From Ophiosphaerella korrae (taxonomy: Eukaryota; Ascomycota; Dothideomycetes; Pleosporales; Phaeosphaeriaceae), in assembly GCA_028456385.1 (NCBI GenBank), contig JALNQF010000039.1:1-64000 (forward strand): 64,000 nucleotides of DNA. The letters run 5' to 3'. Below the pieces are notes generated by a model that was not told where the DNA came from, searched no databases, and saw only the letters and a list, made by a program, of their open reading frames with translations. Position 1 is the stretch's first letter; each line of letters opens with the position of its first letter. Shown here piece after piece: positions 56,284-64,000 of the stretch. A program made the translations under genes and the position numbers.

Positions 56284-56788
56284 AACTGGGATAATATATC
56301 CACATTCGGGATTCAGCCTCGCATACAGCAATTCATATCCCTCATACTGAGTAAATACCATGATACATTTTATGCAAGGGTTTATAACTCCAAATTCAGG
56401 CTACTTATTTCTATCCACCCTAGAAAGACAATATCTTGGTTGACTTGAGATATTCGAGCTGAACATTGGAAACCCAAGGCGGATGGATGCGACCCCGCTG
56501 CCATTTGGGAAAACAATGCCGGTAAAGACTGACAACCTGTATGTCGCGAGCATTGATTGGCTCATCAAATTCTATATCTATGGTGATATCCGAACCATAG
56601 CTCGTATGGTAATAGGCTATAATTCCAGCAAGATGTAAGAATAACAATCCATCAACTGGGAGAGTCTCTTCTCTTGTAGCGAGGGTCTTGATTATGAAAA
56701 GTGTATTGTAATAGAAGCCATTTAGCGGACTTGAAATATATAGTAAAAGAAGAGCTATGAATTCTAGTTCATTTTTTTAGACTAGCGG
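56284..56788. other. Intergenic, no gene seen
   Basis: About 500 bp of 3' flanking sequence between the transporter gene and the end of the minus-strand pseudogene. No coding signal. Confidence 0.5.
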
Positions 56789-58140
56789 TTATATTACTGG
56801 GCTATACTGTTCGCGATTATAATAATCCAAATGTGCACTCTCCAAAGCCTGCTGTATACTCAATCGAAATTCTCCAGCGTCCCATCCCATCAGCCTTGCC
56901 ACAACGTTAACAAAGCGCGTGCGCCCTCGTCCGTCGTTGTACGCCAGACATTGATGAAACTGCTGTGATATGTATCGGAGGTGCGATGATGGACCCAGAG
57001 TTCGTGTAGAGGGCCTTCCGTTGTGATACTGAAGATTGCATTTGGGAGGTTCACATCGCAGTGCATCCAGTATGTTCAGTAGCGGACGCAGCACCGACAG
57101 TAGCCTGGTTCTGCGCACTGGCCATGTTACCCAACCCCTTCGCTTCAACGACAAGGAATGGAAAGTGAAGGCTGGTTCTTACGCTAAATGGTTCACTAAT
57201 AAGTCAACCGTCCTGGTGAACGTCGTCCAATAGTCTCTCGAGATGTATTGAAAAGGAAGAGTGAGACAGACCAACGCTAATACCAGGTTTGGGATTTGCG
57301 AGTGCATCCGGATCATCGTCAGTCGTATTCACAGATGCAGTGGCTATGGGTGCTGTCTCAGAAGCATCGGTCGAGGGAGATAGCACGACATTGTGGAAGG
57401 GATATACCGATGTGGTGACATCCTCAGCATCTCTCACCTCTTGGATTGAGCCCGTGGAAAGGGAGCGACCTGTATCAGGAGGCGGGGTTGGCTTAGGGCT
57501 ATGTAGCGCCGTAGCCGGAGTGTGGTAGGGTGTAGGAGGCAAACAGGCGGTGGAAACATAGACCTCTTCTGGGTGGCTCGGACCGGTTTAAGGTCAGCCC
57601 GCCAAGGCTTTTCTGACCCACTCGTCCTTCCCAGGCTTCTGAACGCCCGATAGCAATTCGCTTTTCCATTCCCCCTCTCCCGCAGTCTTCCTTGCCAGCG
57701 ATCGACAGCTATTTCTATAATCTAGCACTAGTCTCTCCATACAACTCTGCTGATCATCAAGAACTACATCCACCGGGCCTTCGTCGTTCAGTATCCCAGC
57801 GACGATTGAGGCAACATCTGGTGGCAGACCATGGCAATAATCTATGAAAATTCCTACCTCCTTCATGTAGATCTCGCGGTATTTGGTTGGTCGTTTGTTC
57901 GGATTGCAAGACCGCTTGCGCAATTTACTCCCCCGTCTCGTTTGGCCGTCCGCCCGCCTTCCCCTCCGGCTCTCTGCCGTAACGTATGCGTATTCGGACT
58001 CATTGTCGGTATCAGCTAGTCCCTCTTGGGGAGGGTTAGCCTCAACTAGAGTGCTACTCCAATGGAGAATCGAGAGGTCACGCGCGCCTTGTAGCCTTGT
58101 GTGCGTGTCACGGATGTCGTTTTCGAACGGTAAGATTACC
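56789..58140 (-). pseudogene. Broken nuclease-fold-like gene (PD-(D/E)XK suspected)
   Basis: Minus-strand sequence reads as one protein when frame changes and stops are ignored. From about 58140: LSILHWSSTLVEANPPQEG, KRPTKYREIYMKEVGIFIDY, a segment ending VRKALAG followed by two in-frame stops (TGA and TAA, consistent with CGA and CAA hit by C-to-T), then TGPSHPEEVYVSTACLPPTP. After HLERLLDDVHQDG comes another TGA, then HFPFLVVEAKGLGNMASAQN. That E-x-K context with Gln/Asn-rich helix is the core of a fungal family I take to be restriction-endonuclease-like. The frame then changes twice: LLNILDALRCEPP, then AIFSITTEGPLHELWVHHRT in the third frame. The fold assignment is tentative; the pseudogene status is clear. 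Confidence 0.7.
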
Positions 58141-58290
58141 TGACGACGTTTAGGAGAGCGTGGATAAGAACTGGACCGTGATGTTATATCGGTTTAACAA
58201 AACGCACGCTTCATTATAATAAATGCGAGCAACAAACTCAAAGTGGAACGGCGAAGCCAGGCACTGATATAACCTAGGCGGACTCCCGGT

Positions 58291-58600
58291 TAACGTGTTT
58301 ACTCACCACCCGGGCCACCCCACAACCCGGGCCTGCTCAAAAACTATACGTTAATATCTCAACAACGACCATCTAATAAATTCCAAGATTTTATAATAAG
58401 TCTTGCATACCTACTTTGAGCCTCCTACAAAATTACTAGGATAATAGGCCTAGCTATTATTACGTTATTAGGTTTTGGCCAGTTTCAGCCCCCAATTTTA
58501 AGCTAAATTGCTGTACCCCCAGAACTGTTTAGCAAATTACCTTCTAGGGGTCTTAACATGGTCGTGCGAAGGTAGCTACAAAGTTTCAAAACACCTGATT
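58291..58600 (+). mobile_element. Tc1/pogo-like transposon terminus, relic
   Basis: Starts TTAACGTGTTTACTCACCAC followed by a GC-rich CCGGGCCACCCCACAACCCG, and continues into an AT-rich leader-like stretch. The terminus is the inverse of 20401-20453. A TA precedes the ACGTGTTT end. No transposase and no second terminus nearby. The right limit is unknown. Confidence 0.45.
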
Positions 58601-58759
58601 TCTCCACATTCTGTATAGCTGATGGGTTCAAGTTCAGAAGCGAGATGCTTGGCATCATATCTATCATATATCTTAAAGTAGTCTTTAAACAGTAGGCAGA
58701 GTTACGGTCTATTTAGAGTATATACTCTCTACCCTCGTTAAGAATATTGATCAACAATA

Positions 58760-59010
58760 GATGGAATAGGTCTTGGACTAGCGACAAGATTCCGATCATC
58801 TACATCAAGGGTTCTAATAGTTAGATACATGTCGGCGCTGCAAACAAAAGTGAATCTGCTAATTACGTCACTATTTCCCACGTCTGGGTCGACGGTCTTG
58901 GAGGCTCGACAGAGAAGGGGCTCCTAGAGTGCTAGGTCAAGCGCCTCTACCACCTTGTAAGAAAGTTAACGAGCACTCCGAGCCAGGGTTGGCGTTGCGC
59001 TAACATGGCG
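58760..59010 (+). pseudogene. HET-domain gene relic
   Basis: From 58861 the plus strand reads NYVTISHVWVDGLGGSTEKG then LLEC*VKRLYHLVRKL. The HVW.DGLG box and the following CQ..RL pattern are the opening of the fungal HET (heterokaryon incompatibility) domain; the stop replaces the usual Gln (CAG to TAG). The upstream IPIIYIKGSNS is also interrupted by TAG. No continuation to a LDTLC-type box is readable, so it is a fragment, probably C-terminally deleted. It lies between a transposon end and the peroxygenase gene. Confidence 0.6.
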
Positions 59011-59730
59011 TCAGCTGGCAACAACGTGTGAGCAAGGCTAGTGACTGTGGGTAGCTCGCATCACGTCGTGGTTGTGCTACAGGTGATCGCTGACCTGCGC
59101 AACCCGAATGGTGTTGGCGAGATGATGGCGTCTGGCTGCGCTTGCTGGCGGGTGCAGCTGACTCTATGCGAGGAGGCCATGTTTATAACAGGATGAGGAG
59201 GTGATGGGATAGGTAGGGGACAAGTGGTGGTAGTAGGAAGATTGGGTTTGTGCTGTGCGGCTTGTATCTAGTCGCTCTGCATCTCCGTAGAAAATATAAG
59301 CTGTGCTTTATCGTTTTGCTTTTGCGTCCCTACATTGTGGTCGTACTTCTAGTTAGGTTGTCCAAATAGGCTCATCGAAATGAGGCTCCTGTAGATCAAT
59401 CTAGTAGTGCCCCGTCGTGACAAGTGGGGTAATAATGAAATTAGAGGCTAGCGTTATCTGGATGCTAGACTTTGTGGTTCGGACGGGCCGACGCGCTAGC
59501 CCGTATCCAAAAGGGTCTTCAGCTTAGCTTTTTCGCAAATGACGACGCCACAATGCACTTTCGTCCCCTTTGGGCCCTGTGCTCGTGAAGCACATAAGCA
59601 TGTGCCTTCCCATCACTCTCACGATAGCAACGTCAAGCCATATCCGACTTTTGTAGCTTCTCGCACCCCCCCCCCCCTTCACATACGTTCGTTGTTGGCC
59701 TCTAGCACGATCGCAGCTGAGGTTGTTGCG
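59011..59730. other. Upstream region of the peroxygenase gene
   Basis: No supported gene. A C homopolymer of about 13 bases lies at about 59667-59679. An upstream in-frame ATG (59539) would add 64 residues, but they look unlike the family and include the translated C run, so I regard them as leader. Confidence 0.45.
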
Positions 59731-60546
59731 ATGGCTCCCGAACACGAACCTTCATCGGTTGAACAAGCGCCTATTGGGAAATACGTTCCTGCCGGACCAG
59801 GCGACAAGCGCAGCCCTTGTCCAATGATCAACTCTCTTGCCAACCATGGATATCTTCCTCGGAATGGACAGAACGTGCTTGCGAGCGAAATGAAAGCCGC
59901 AATGACCGAAACCGGGATATCCACAGCTCTCGGTGCCATCTTTGTGAACACGGTATATAATGTACACAAAAACAAGAATGAAGACGGCAAAACTGGATTT
60001 TTGTCCCGTCTCTGGTCCACGCTTCGTGATCCCTGGACCTTGTTAGCAAGTCATGGGATGCGCAAACCAAACCAAACCGACAGCACCGGACGACCAGTGC
60101 TTGACCTGGACCAACTGGCATTGCCTGGCGCTATAGAGCACGATATTTCATTGACGCGTAGGGACCACGCACAGAAAGAGGGCAACTGCGCACGACAGGA
60201 TGATCTCGTAGACGAGCTACTATCTTGTTCGGCAAACAAGCAAGTTATCACAAGAGAAGAGTTAGCGGGCTTACGCAAGCGGCGAATTGAGGACCAGCTC
60301 AACAACAACCCGGGACTGAAATATGGAAGTTTTGAGCATGAACTTGGTTGCGGCGAAATATCGCTTATCCTGTGCGTATTTGGCGATGGAAAAAGCGCAC
60401 CCTACAAGTATGTGGCTCCCTTTTTGCAAGAGGAACGACTGCCACTTCAAGAAGGGTGGAAGAGAAGGAAATGGTGGACTCTAGGATTGATTGAGTTGAA
60501 ATTGATTGTGAATAAAGTAAAGAGCCTTGTTGGCTTGAGAATATAG
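59731..60546 (+). CDS. Short heme-thiolate peroxygenase (chloroperoxidase/UPO family)
   Basis: 271 aa from the ATG at 59731, one exon. It has the PCP motif SPCPMINSLANHGYLPRNG with heme-ligand Cys30, and the EHD motif AIEHDISLTRRD at 136-138. A later SFEHELGCGE supplies the Glu and His expected of the short-UPO pattern PCP-EHD-E-H. The family uses H2O2 to oxygenate or halogenate organic substrates. Unlike secreted UPOs there is no N-terminal signal peptide with this start, nor a clear one with the upstream ATG at 59539, so an intracellular location is inferred. The C terminus (WWTLGLIELKLIVNKVKSLV) has an amphipathic look. Confidence 0.85.
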   Translation: MAPEHEPSSVEQAPIGKYVPAGPGDKRSPCPMINSLANHGYLPRNGQNVLASEMKAAMTETGISTALGAIFVNTVYNVHKNKNEDGKTGFLSRLWSTLRDPWTLLASHGMRKPNQTDSTGRPVLDLDQLALPGAIEHDISLTRRDHAQKEGNCARQDDLVDELLSCSANKQVITREELAGLRKRRIEDQLNNNPGLKYGSFEHELGCGEISLILCVFGDGKSAPYKYVAPFLQEERLPLQEGWKRRKWWTLGLIELKLIVNKVKSLVGLRI

Positions 60547-62185
60547 GAAGATGGACGTGCACGGCACGACCGCAAGCGGAGGATGAGTCAGATATCGCCT
60601 TGAAGCACTAGCAGCAAAGAAGTTTCGCCCAGAGAGCGTCAATGCAATCCAAGCTTTACTGAAAACTTTCTCGGCTGTTGGCTAGGCCCCCGCCCGCATG
60701 ATACAGTTCAGCCACCAATCTCCATTTGGATCCTTCCCGATTCGTGCCTGTGATTCCATTTGCACGGCCGCCAATCGTAATGAAGGTTGGTCGCCCAAGT
60801 TTTGTCGCATGGCTCCCGGTTCTTACGTTCTTACCCCCAACTTGATAATAGCAGAAGCGAAGTCGATATCGTAGAGCTTTTGCGCGGGCCCAGTTCAACA
60901 CTGCGAATATGCGCTGATTCTACGACCTATTACAGGCGCATGCACGCCTCTTTTGAAACAGCCGAATTGCCAGGCAACCGCGACTTTCGCTTGCTCAGGC
61001 TGTCTTGTTCAAATCTGCTCTGATTCGATTGGGTCGTAGATTCTCCGTAGCCAAGAGTTGTTTTATACCAGAAAGCTAAACGAACATCTCTGTGGCTAAG
61101 CAAAGCATCTTTCCCATCGACGTCCTCTTCATGGAGACCATTGATCGTCTCTTTTACGAGGTTGTCAACCCAAGGTCTAGGACAGCAAACAGTGTGGCCA
61201 GCCTCTTTGGAATTAACAATCAACTCATAGATGAAGCCAATTACGAACAGGACAAACCATATACCCTATTACCGTCGGCCCACTACCCTCCAGAACAGGG
61301 GCCTTCCTTCGCGCTCTAGCCCTAGTTCCACCATGAGAGCCATCTATCCACCTGACTACTAATCGAATGGCCCCCCTACTGCACCGCTCCCCCATGACCG
61401 CTACCAAGACAATCAATCCCCACCCAGCCCACGCAGCGTGTTATCTAAGAAACCCACCGCATCACCCAGTAACAAACGTTTGAATCTGAAAAAACCTTCG
61501 CATTTCAAGCCTCATCCAAAAGTACCGTGGAAACACCGATGAAGAAGCCCGCACATCGCCGTCACCACGGTATTACGGGCAGTCCCGGCGCCCCACTATT
61601 ACCACCTACGCAGCAAAACTCATCCACCACACGGTGCGACTTCGAAAAAGCATATGAAGACCTCGATCGTGTACACCCCCTGCCGTGTCCCGCGCTGCTA
61701 GCTAGGGCTCGCCCAATGCGCGCGCCAACGCCCACATGCAGTGCCGCAACCACGAATACGAAGTTGCACTCTCAGCCTCGTATGTCCTTGGCTCGGGCCA
61801 ATCATTCTTGGCGTACGTAAAACATGAGAGAATCCTCGGTATTGGCAGAGGCTCTTATCAACGAATTTGAAACCGTTGCTTGAGAAGGCAAATCGAATGT
61901 GATAGGTCGTAGATGCGGGTGCTAGTAGTGCGAGGGACAACTGGGTCAGGACGGCCGAAGAACTACGGCAATAGTGTCGATTTGAGCGAGAACAAGTTTC
62001 TTGTGGATGGGTGGTTTAGAAGCCGGTAGTGTAGTTCAGTACTTTTCCATCGGGCTCCCCTGTCGTGTCATTCGGAATTACTATGATCGCATGCCAAAGC
62101 AAGATGCGCAACAGCTGCTTGCCGCGGTACTATTCGCGATCAGATGCCATTGCGGTTGGTGCTCATTACATCCCCTTATCTTGCC
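60547..62185. other. Intergenic, no gene seen
   Basis: Several frames under 100 codons on both strands (for example 61092-61319 and 61527-61820) with no recognisable content. The last part is the 3' flank of the ankyrin gene. Confidence 0.45.
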
Positions 62186-62330
62186 ATTTCATCAAGATCC
62201 TCGGAATCTTCATAATCCGGTTCTTCATCCGTCGCTCACTCATATATCACTTCGGCGTCCTTGCAGTCCTCGGGATCTTCGTAATCTAACTCTTCATCAG
62301 TCACTGACTCGTATATCACCTCGATGTCCT
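62186..62330 (-). repeat. 69-bp tandem repeat in the ankyrin protein tail
   Basis: On the minus strand a 23-codon acidic unit (EDCEDIEVIYESVTDEELDY, then EDP) is followed by EDCKDAEVIYE, a stop, then ATDEEPDYEDS and EDLDEMAR with a second stop. The open frame ends in copy two at a TGA that aligns with a TCA Ser codon in copy one. Confidence 0.75.
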
Positions 62331-64000
62331 CGCAATCCTCGGCGCCAAATTTTGCGGCCTTCCAATCTTGTATTGTGCGGGCTAGGGTCCTATGGCCATT
62401 CTTCCATGCTCTGTAGATTGACCTTCTATAGTTCTTGTTTTCTCTACCCTGTATGTCCACGCCAGCCTCCAGGAGATATGTTACCATATCTAGCCTACCC
62501 CATTCTGAAGCGCCCTCAATAGCTGAACGTCCATCGAAAGGAGCTGGCGGAGCGTTAATTTTTGCCCCAGCTTTTAGAAGCATATTGAATATTTCGAAAT
62601 TGCCATTGATCGCTGCAAATTGGAGTGCTGTGGCACCCTTTCTTACATTTGGCTCTGCATTGACATTGGCGTGTCGCTGGAGCAACTTTCTCACTAGCTC
62701 GGCCGAATTGTAGCTGGCTGCTGACTGCAGTGGAGTATTTACTGGTTCTTCGAACGATCCAGCAAGTTTTCTGATACTGCCTTTGGCTGGGGCATTGGGG
62801 TCAGCACCGTGGTCGAGGAGGATATCTACGATTTCAGGGCTCAGAGAACGCGAAAAGATGTTTAGCATATACCACTGGATGGAAGTGTAACGGTATTTGC
62901 CGCCTAGTCTCAATCCAGTAGTATCATCGATTTCTCTTACGTTCAGCCCCGCCTTGAAAAACCTGTCCAAAGCAGCCTGATTACGGTTCTCTATGGCCGT
63001 ACGATATGCTCGTAGAATTCCCCGATTTTGGGTTACTTGTTTTGTGTCGCTTAGAATACTGCCACAGGCGTCCAAGAGGACCTTAAGGACATCCAGATTC
63101 CCGAATCGAACTGCTGCATCAAGCCCCGAGGTACCTGGGTTGACTTCGCCTTTCACACGGCCGACTCCATGATCCGGCTTTCCATACAGTATTCTTTTTC
63201 GAGTGAAATCATATGGCTTTACTCCCACATCTAAGAATAACTGCAGCATGCTTACTCGCCCATGTTCCGCGGCTACTGCTAGGCCGATTGCCCCGTATCC
63301 GCACGATAACTTCCTAGGTGATGCCTTGGTATCAAATAATAGGGTCTCTATGGCCTCTTGGTTCCCTAAATAAACGCACTCGCAAAGAATCTGCTCATTG
63401 TTCAAGATATTGATCGAGTATGTCCCATCATCAATCAAGGTCTTGGCAAAGCTCCATCCAAACATTCTTACACATATCGCGAGGCAGCTCGGTGTTGCCC
63501 AATGGTTAATGTCAACTCTTTCCATGACCCAATAAACAAGGTTGAGGTTGTCTCCAAGCATTGCAGCCTGTAAGGGATTCCATTCTTCACCCACTACGGC
63601 GAGTTTTGGATCGCCGTTAGGTATAATAGCTCCACTCTCCATCAATCGGTTAACCACGCTCTGATGCCCCCTTTCCAATGCTAGATGTATAGCCGTTTTT
63701 TTTGCAATATCTTTGTAATATCGAGGATCGTCTGAGTCCTCCAACGACCGATTGACCACGGCGTTGACATCGGCGCCAGCTTCAATGAGCGTTTCGACTA
63801 GAGTATTGTTGCAGCCCATGGCAGCGATCTGGAGGGGGGAAACATGCAGAAAAACATTTGGGTTGGCGCCTTCTTTGAGAAGAAGATTTACTAGATGTTC
63901 ATCTTCTTGCTCTACGGCGATACAAAGCGCAGTTTTGCCTCTCATCATATTAAGGGTTTTGTGCTCTGAAGGAGTAGGATGCATTTCCGTATCTTCATGG
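62236..64000 (-). CDS. Ankyrin-repeat protein, 5' part beyond the right edge
   Basis: At least 582 aa. The frame stays open to the window edge, so the ATG at 63984 may be internal and the N terminus is missing. About twelve ankyrin repeats are visible, e.g. TALCIAVEQEDEHLVNLLLKEGANPN, SPLQIAAMGCNNTLVETLIE, PEIVDILLDHGADPNAP, TPLQSAASYNSAELVRKLLQ and TALQFAAINGNFEIFNMLLK. No N-terminal effector domain is in view. The C terminus is an acidic tandem repeat of 23 residues (EDCEDIEVIYESVTDEEL...) ended by a TGA inside the second copy. Fungal genes of this kind often combine ankyrin repeats with NACHT, phosphorylase or Clr5 domains; which applies here cannot be seen. Confidence 0.82.
   Translation of the reverse strand, partial: HEDTEMHPTPSEHKTLNMMRGKTALCIAVEQEDEHLVNLLLKEGANPNVFLHVSPLQIAAMGCNNTLVETLIEAGADVNAVVNRSLEDSDDPRYYKDIAKKTAIHLALERGHQSVVNRLMESGAIIPNGDPKLAVVGEEWNPLQAAMLGDNLNLVYWVMERVDINHWATPSCLAICVRMFGWSFAKTLIDDGTYSINILNNEQILCECVYLGNQEAIETLLFDTKASPRKLSCGYGAIGLAVAAEHGRVSMLQLFLDVGVKPYDFTRKRILYGKPDHGVGRVKGEVNPGTSGLDAAVRFGNLDVLKVLLDACGSILSDTKQVTQNRGILRAYRTAIENRNQAALDRFFKAGLNVREIDDTTGLRLGGKYRYTSIQWYMLNIFSRSLSPEIVDILLDHGADPNAPAKGSIRKLAGSFEEPVNTPLQSAASYNSAELVRKLLQRHANVNAEPNVRKGATALQFAAINGNFEIFNMLLKAGAKINAPPAPFDGRSAIEGASEWGRLDMVTYLLEAGVDIQGRENKNYRRSIYRAWKNGHRTLARTIQDWKAAKFGAEDCEDIEVIYESVTDEELDYEDPEDCKDAEVIYE

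Noticed and set aside
62001..62522. 173-codon plus-strand frame with repeated RNP/HPS-like segments
   Set aside because: It is the antisense shadow of the ankyrin protein tail; its apparent repeats mirror the 69-bp coding repeat.
1..64000. tRNA, rRNA and CRISPR features
   Set aside because: No sequence with a convincing tRNA B box and foldable arms, no rRNA similarity and no spaced direct repeats were found by eye. CRISPR is not expected in a fungal genome.

Overview
The window looks like nuclear DNA of a filamentous ascomycete (Pezizomycotina), probably a Dothideomycete of the Pleosporales type. Reasons: short GT-AG introns of about 50-80 nt with CTAAC-like branch points, a 20-kb AT-rich block carrying the signature of repeat-induced point mutation (RIP), NACHT-WD40 and HET-domain genes, and fungal families such as UreD, Alb1, MUP1 and DUF1996. 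The species assignment is inference. Layout: bases 1-20051 are a RIP-degraded retrotransposon nest with no open frame of 60 codons. It holds (a) the 5' part of a minus-strand Gypsy element running off the left edge, (b) a complete plus-strand chromodomain Gypsy element with LTRs at 6118-6546 and 12391-12833, and (c) a second complete plus-strand chromodomain Gypsy element, 13025-20051, with 443-bp LTRs and a perfect AGTAA target duplication. The RIP domain stops inside the last LTR. From 20 to 41 kb lies gene-poor accessory sequence: a broken NACHT-WD40 gene, an orphan ORF, MITE-like and Tc1/pogo-like transposon ends, a three-exon bANK (basic region plus ankyrin, TOXE-type) transcription factor, then a nucleoside-phosphorylase-domain gene next to an intact NACHT-WD40 gene. 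That pair is flanked by a diverged inverted repeat whose left arm is a decayed copy of the NLR 3' end. A secreted protein gene follows. From 42.6 to 50.4 kb is a compact core-type block: methionine permease, UBP16-like deubiquitinase, Alb1 ribosome-biogenesis factor, UreD urease chaperone and a lysine/glutamate-rich nuclear-type protein, with short shared promoters. From 51 to 64 kb the sequence is mixed again: a DUF1996 secreted protein, a CorA-type metal transporter, a nuclease-fold pseudogene broken in several frames, a HET-domain relic, a short heme-thiolate peroxygenase and an ankyrin-repeat protein that continues past the right edge. The accessory genes (NACHT-WD40, nucleoside phosphorylase, HET, ankyrin) belong to fungal self/non-self recognition repertoires, known for birth-and-death turnover. 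Here intact, truncated and relic copies sit side by side with transposon ends next to a RIP island. Exon structures were derived by reading splice signals and frame continuity; no alignment or database search was available.
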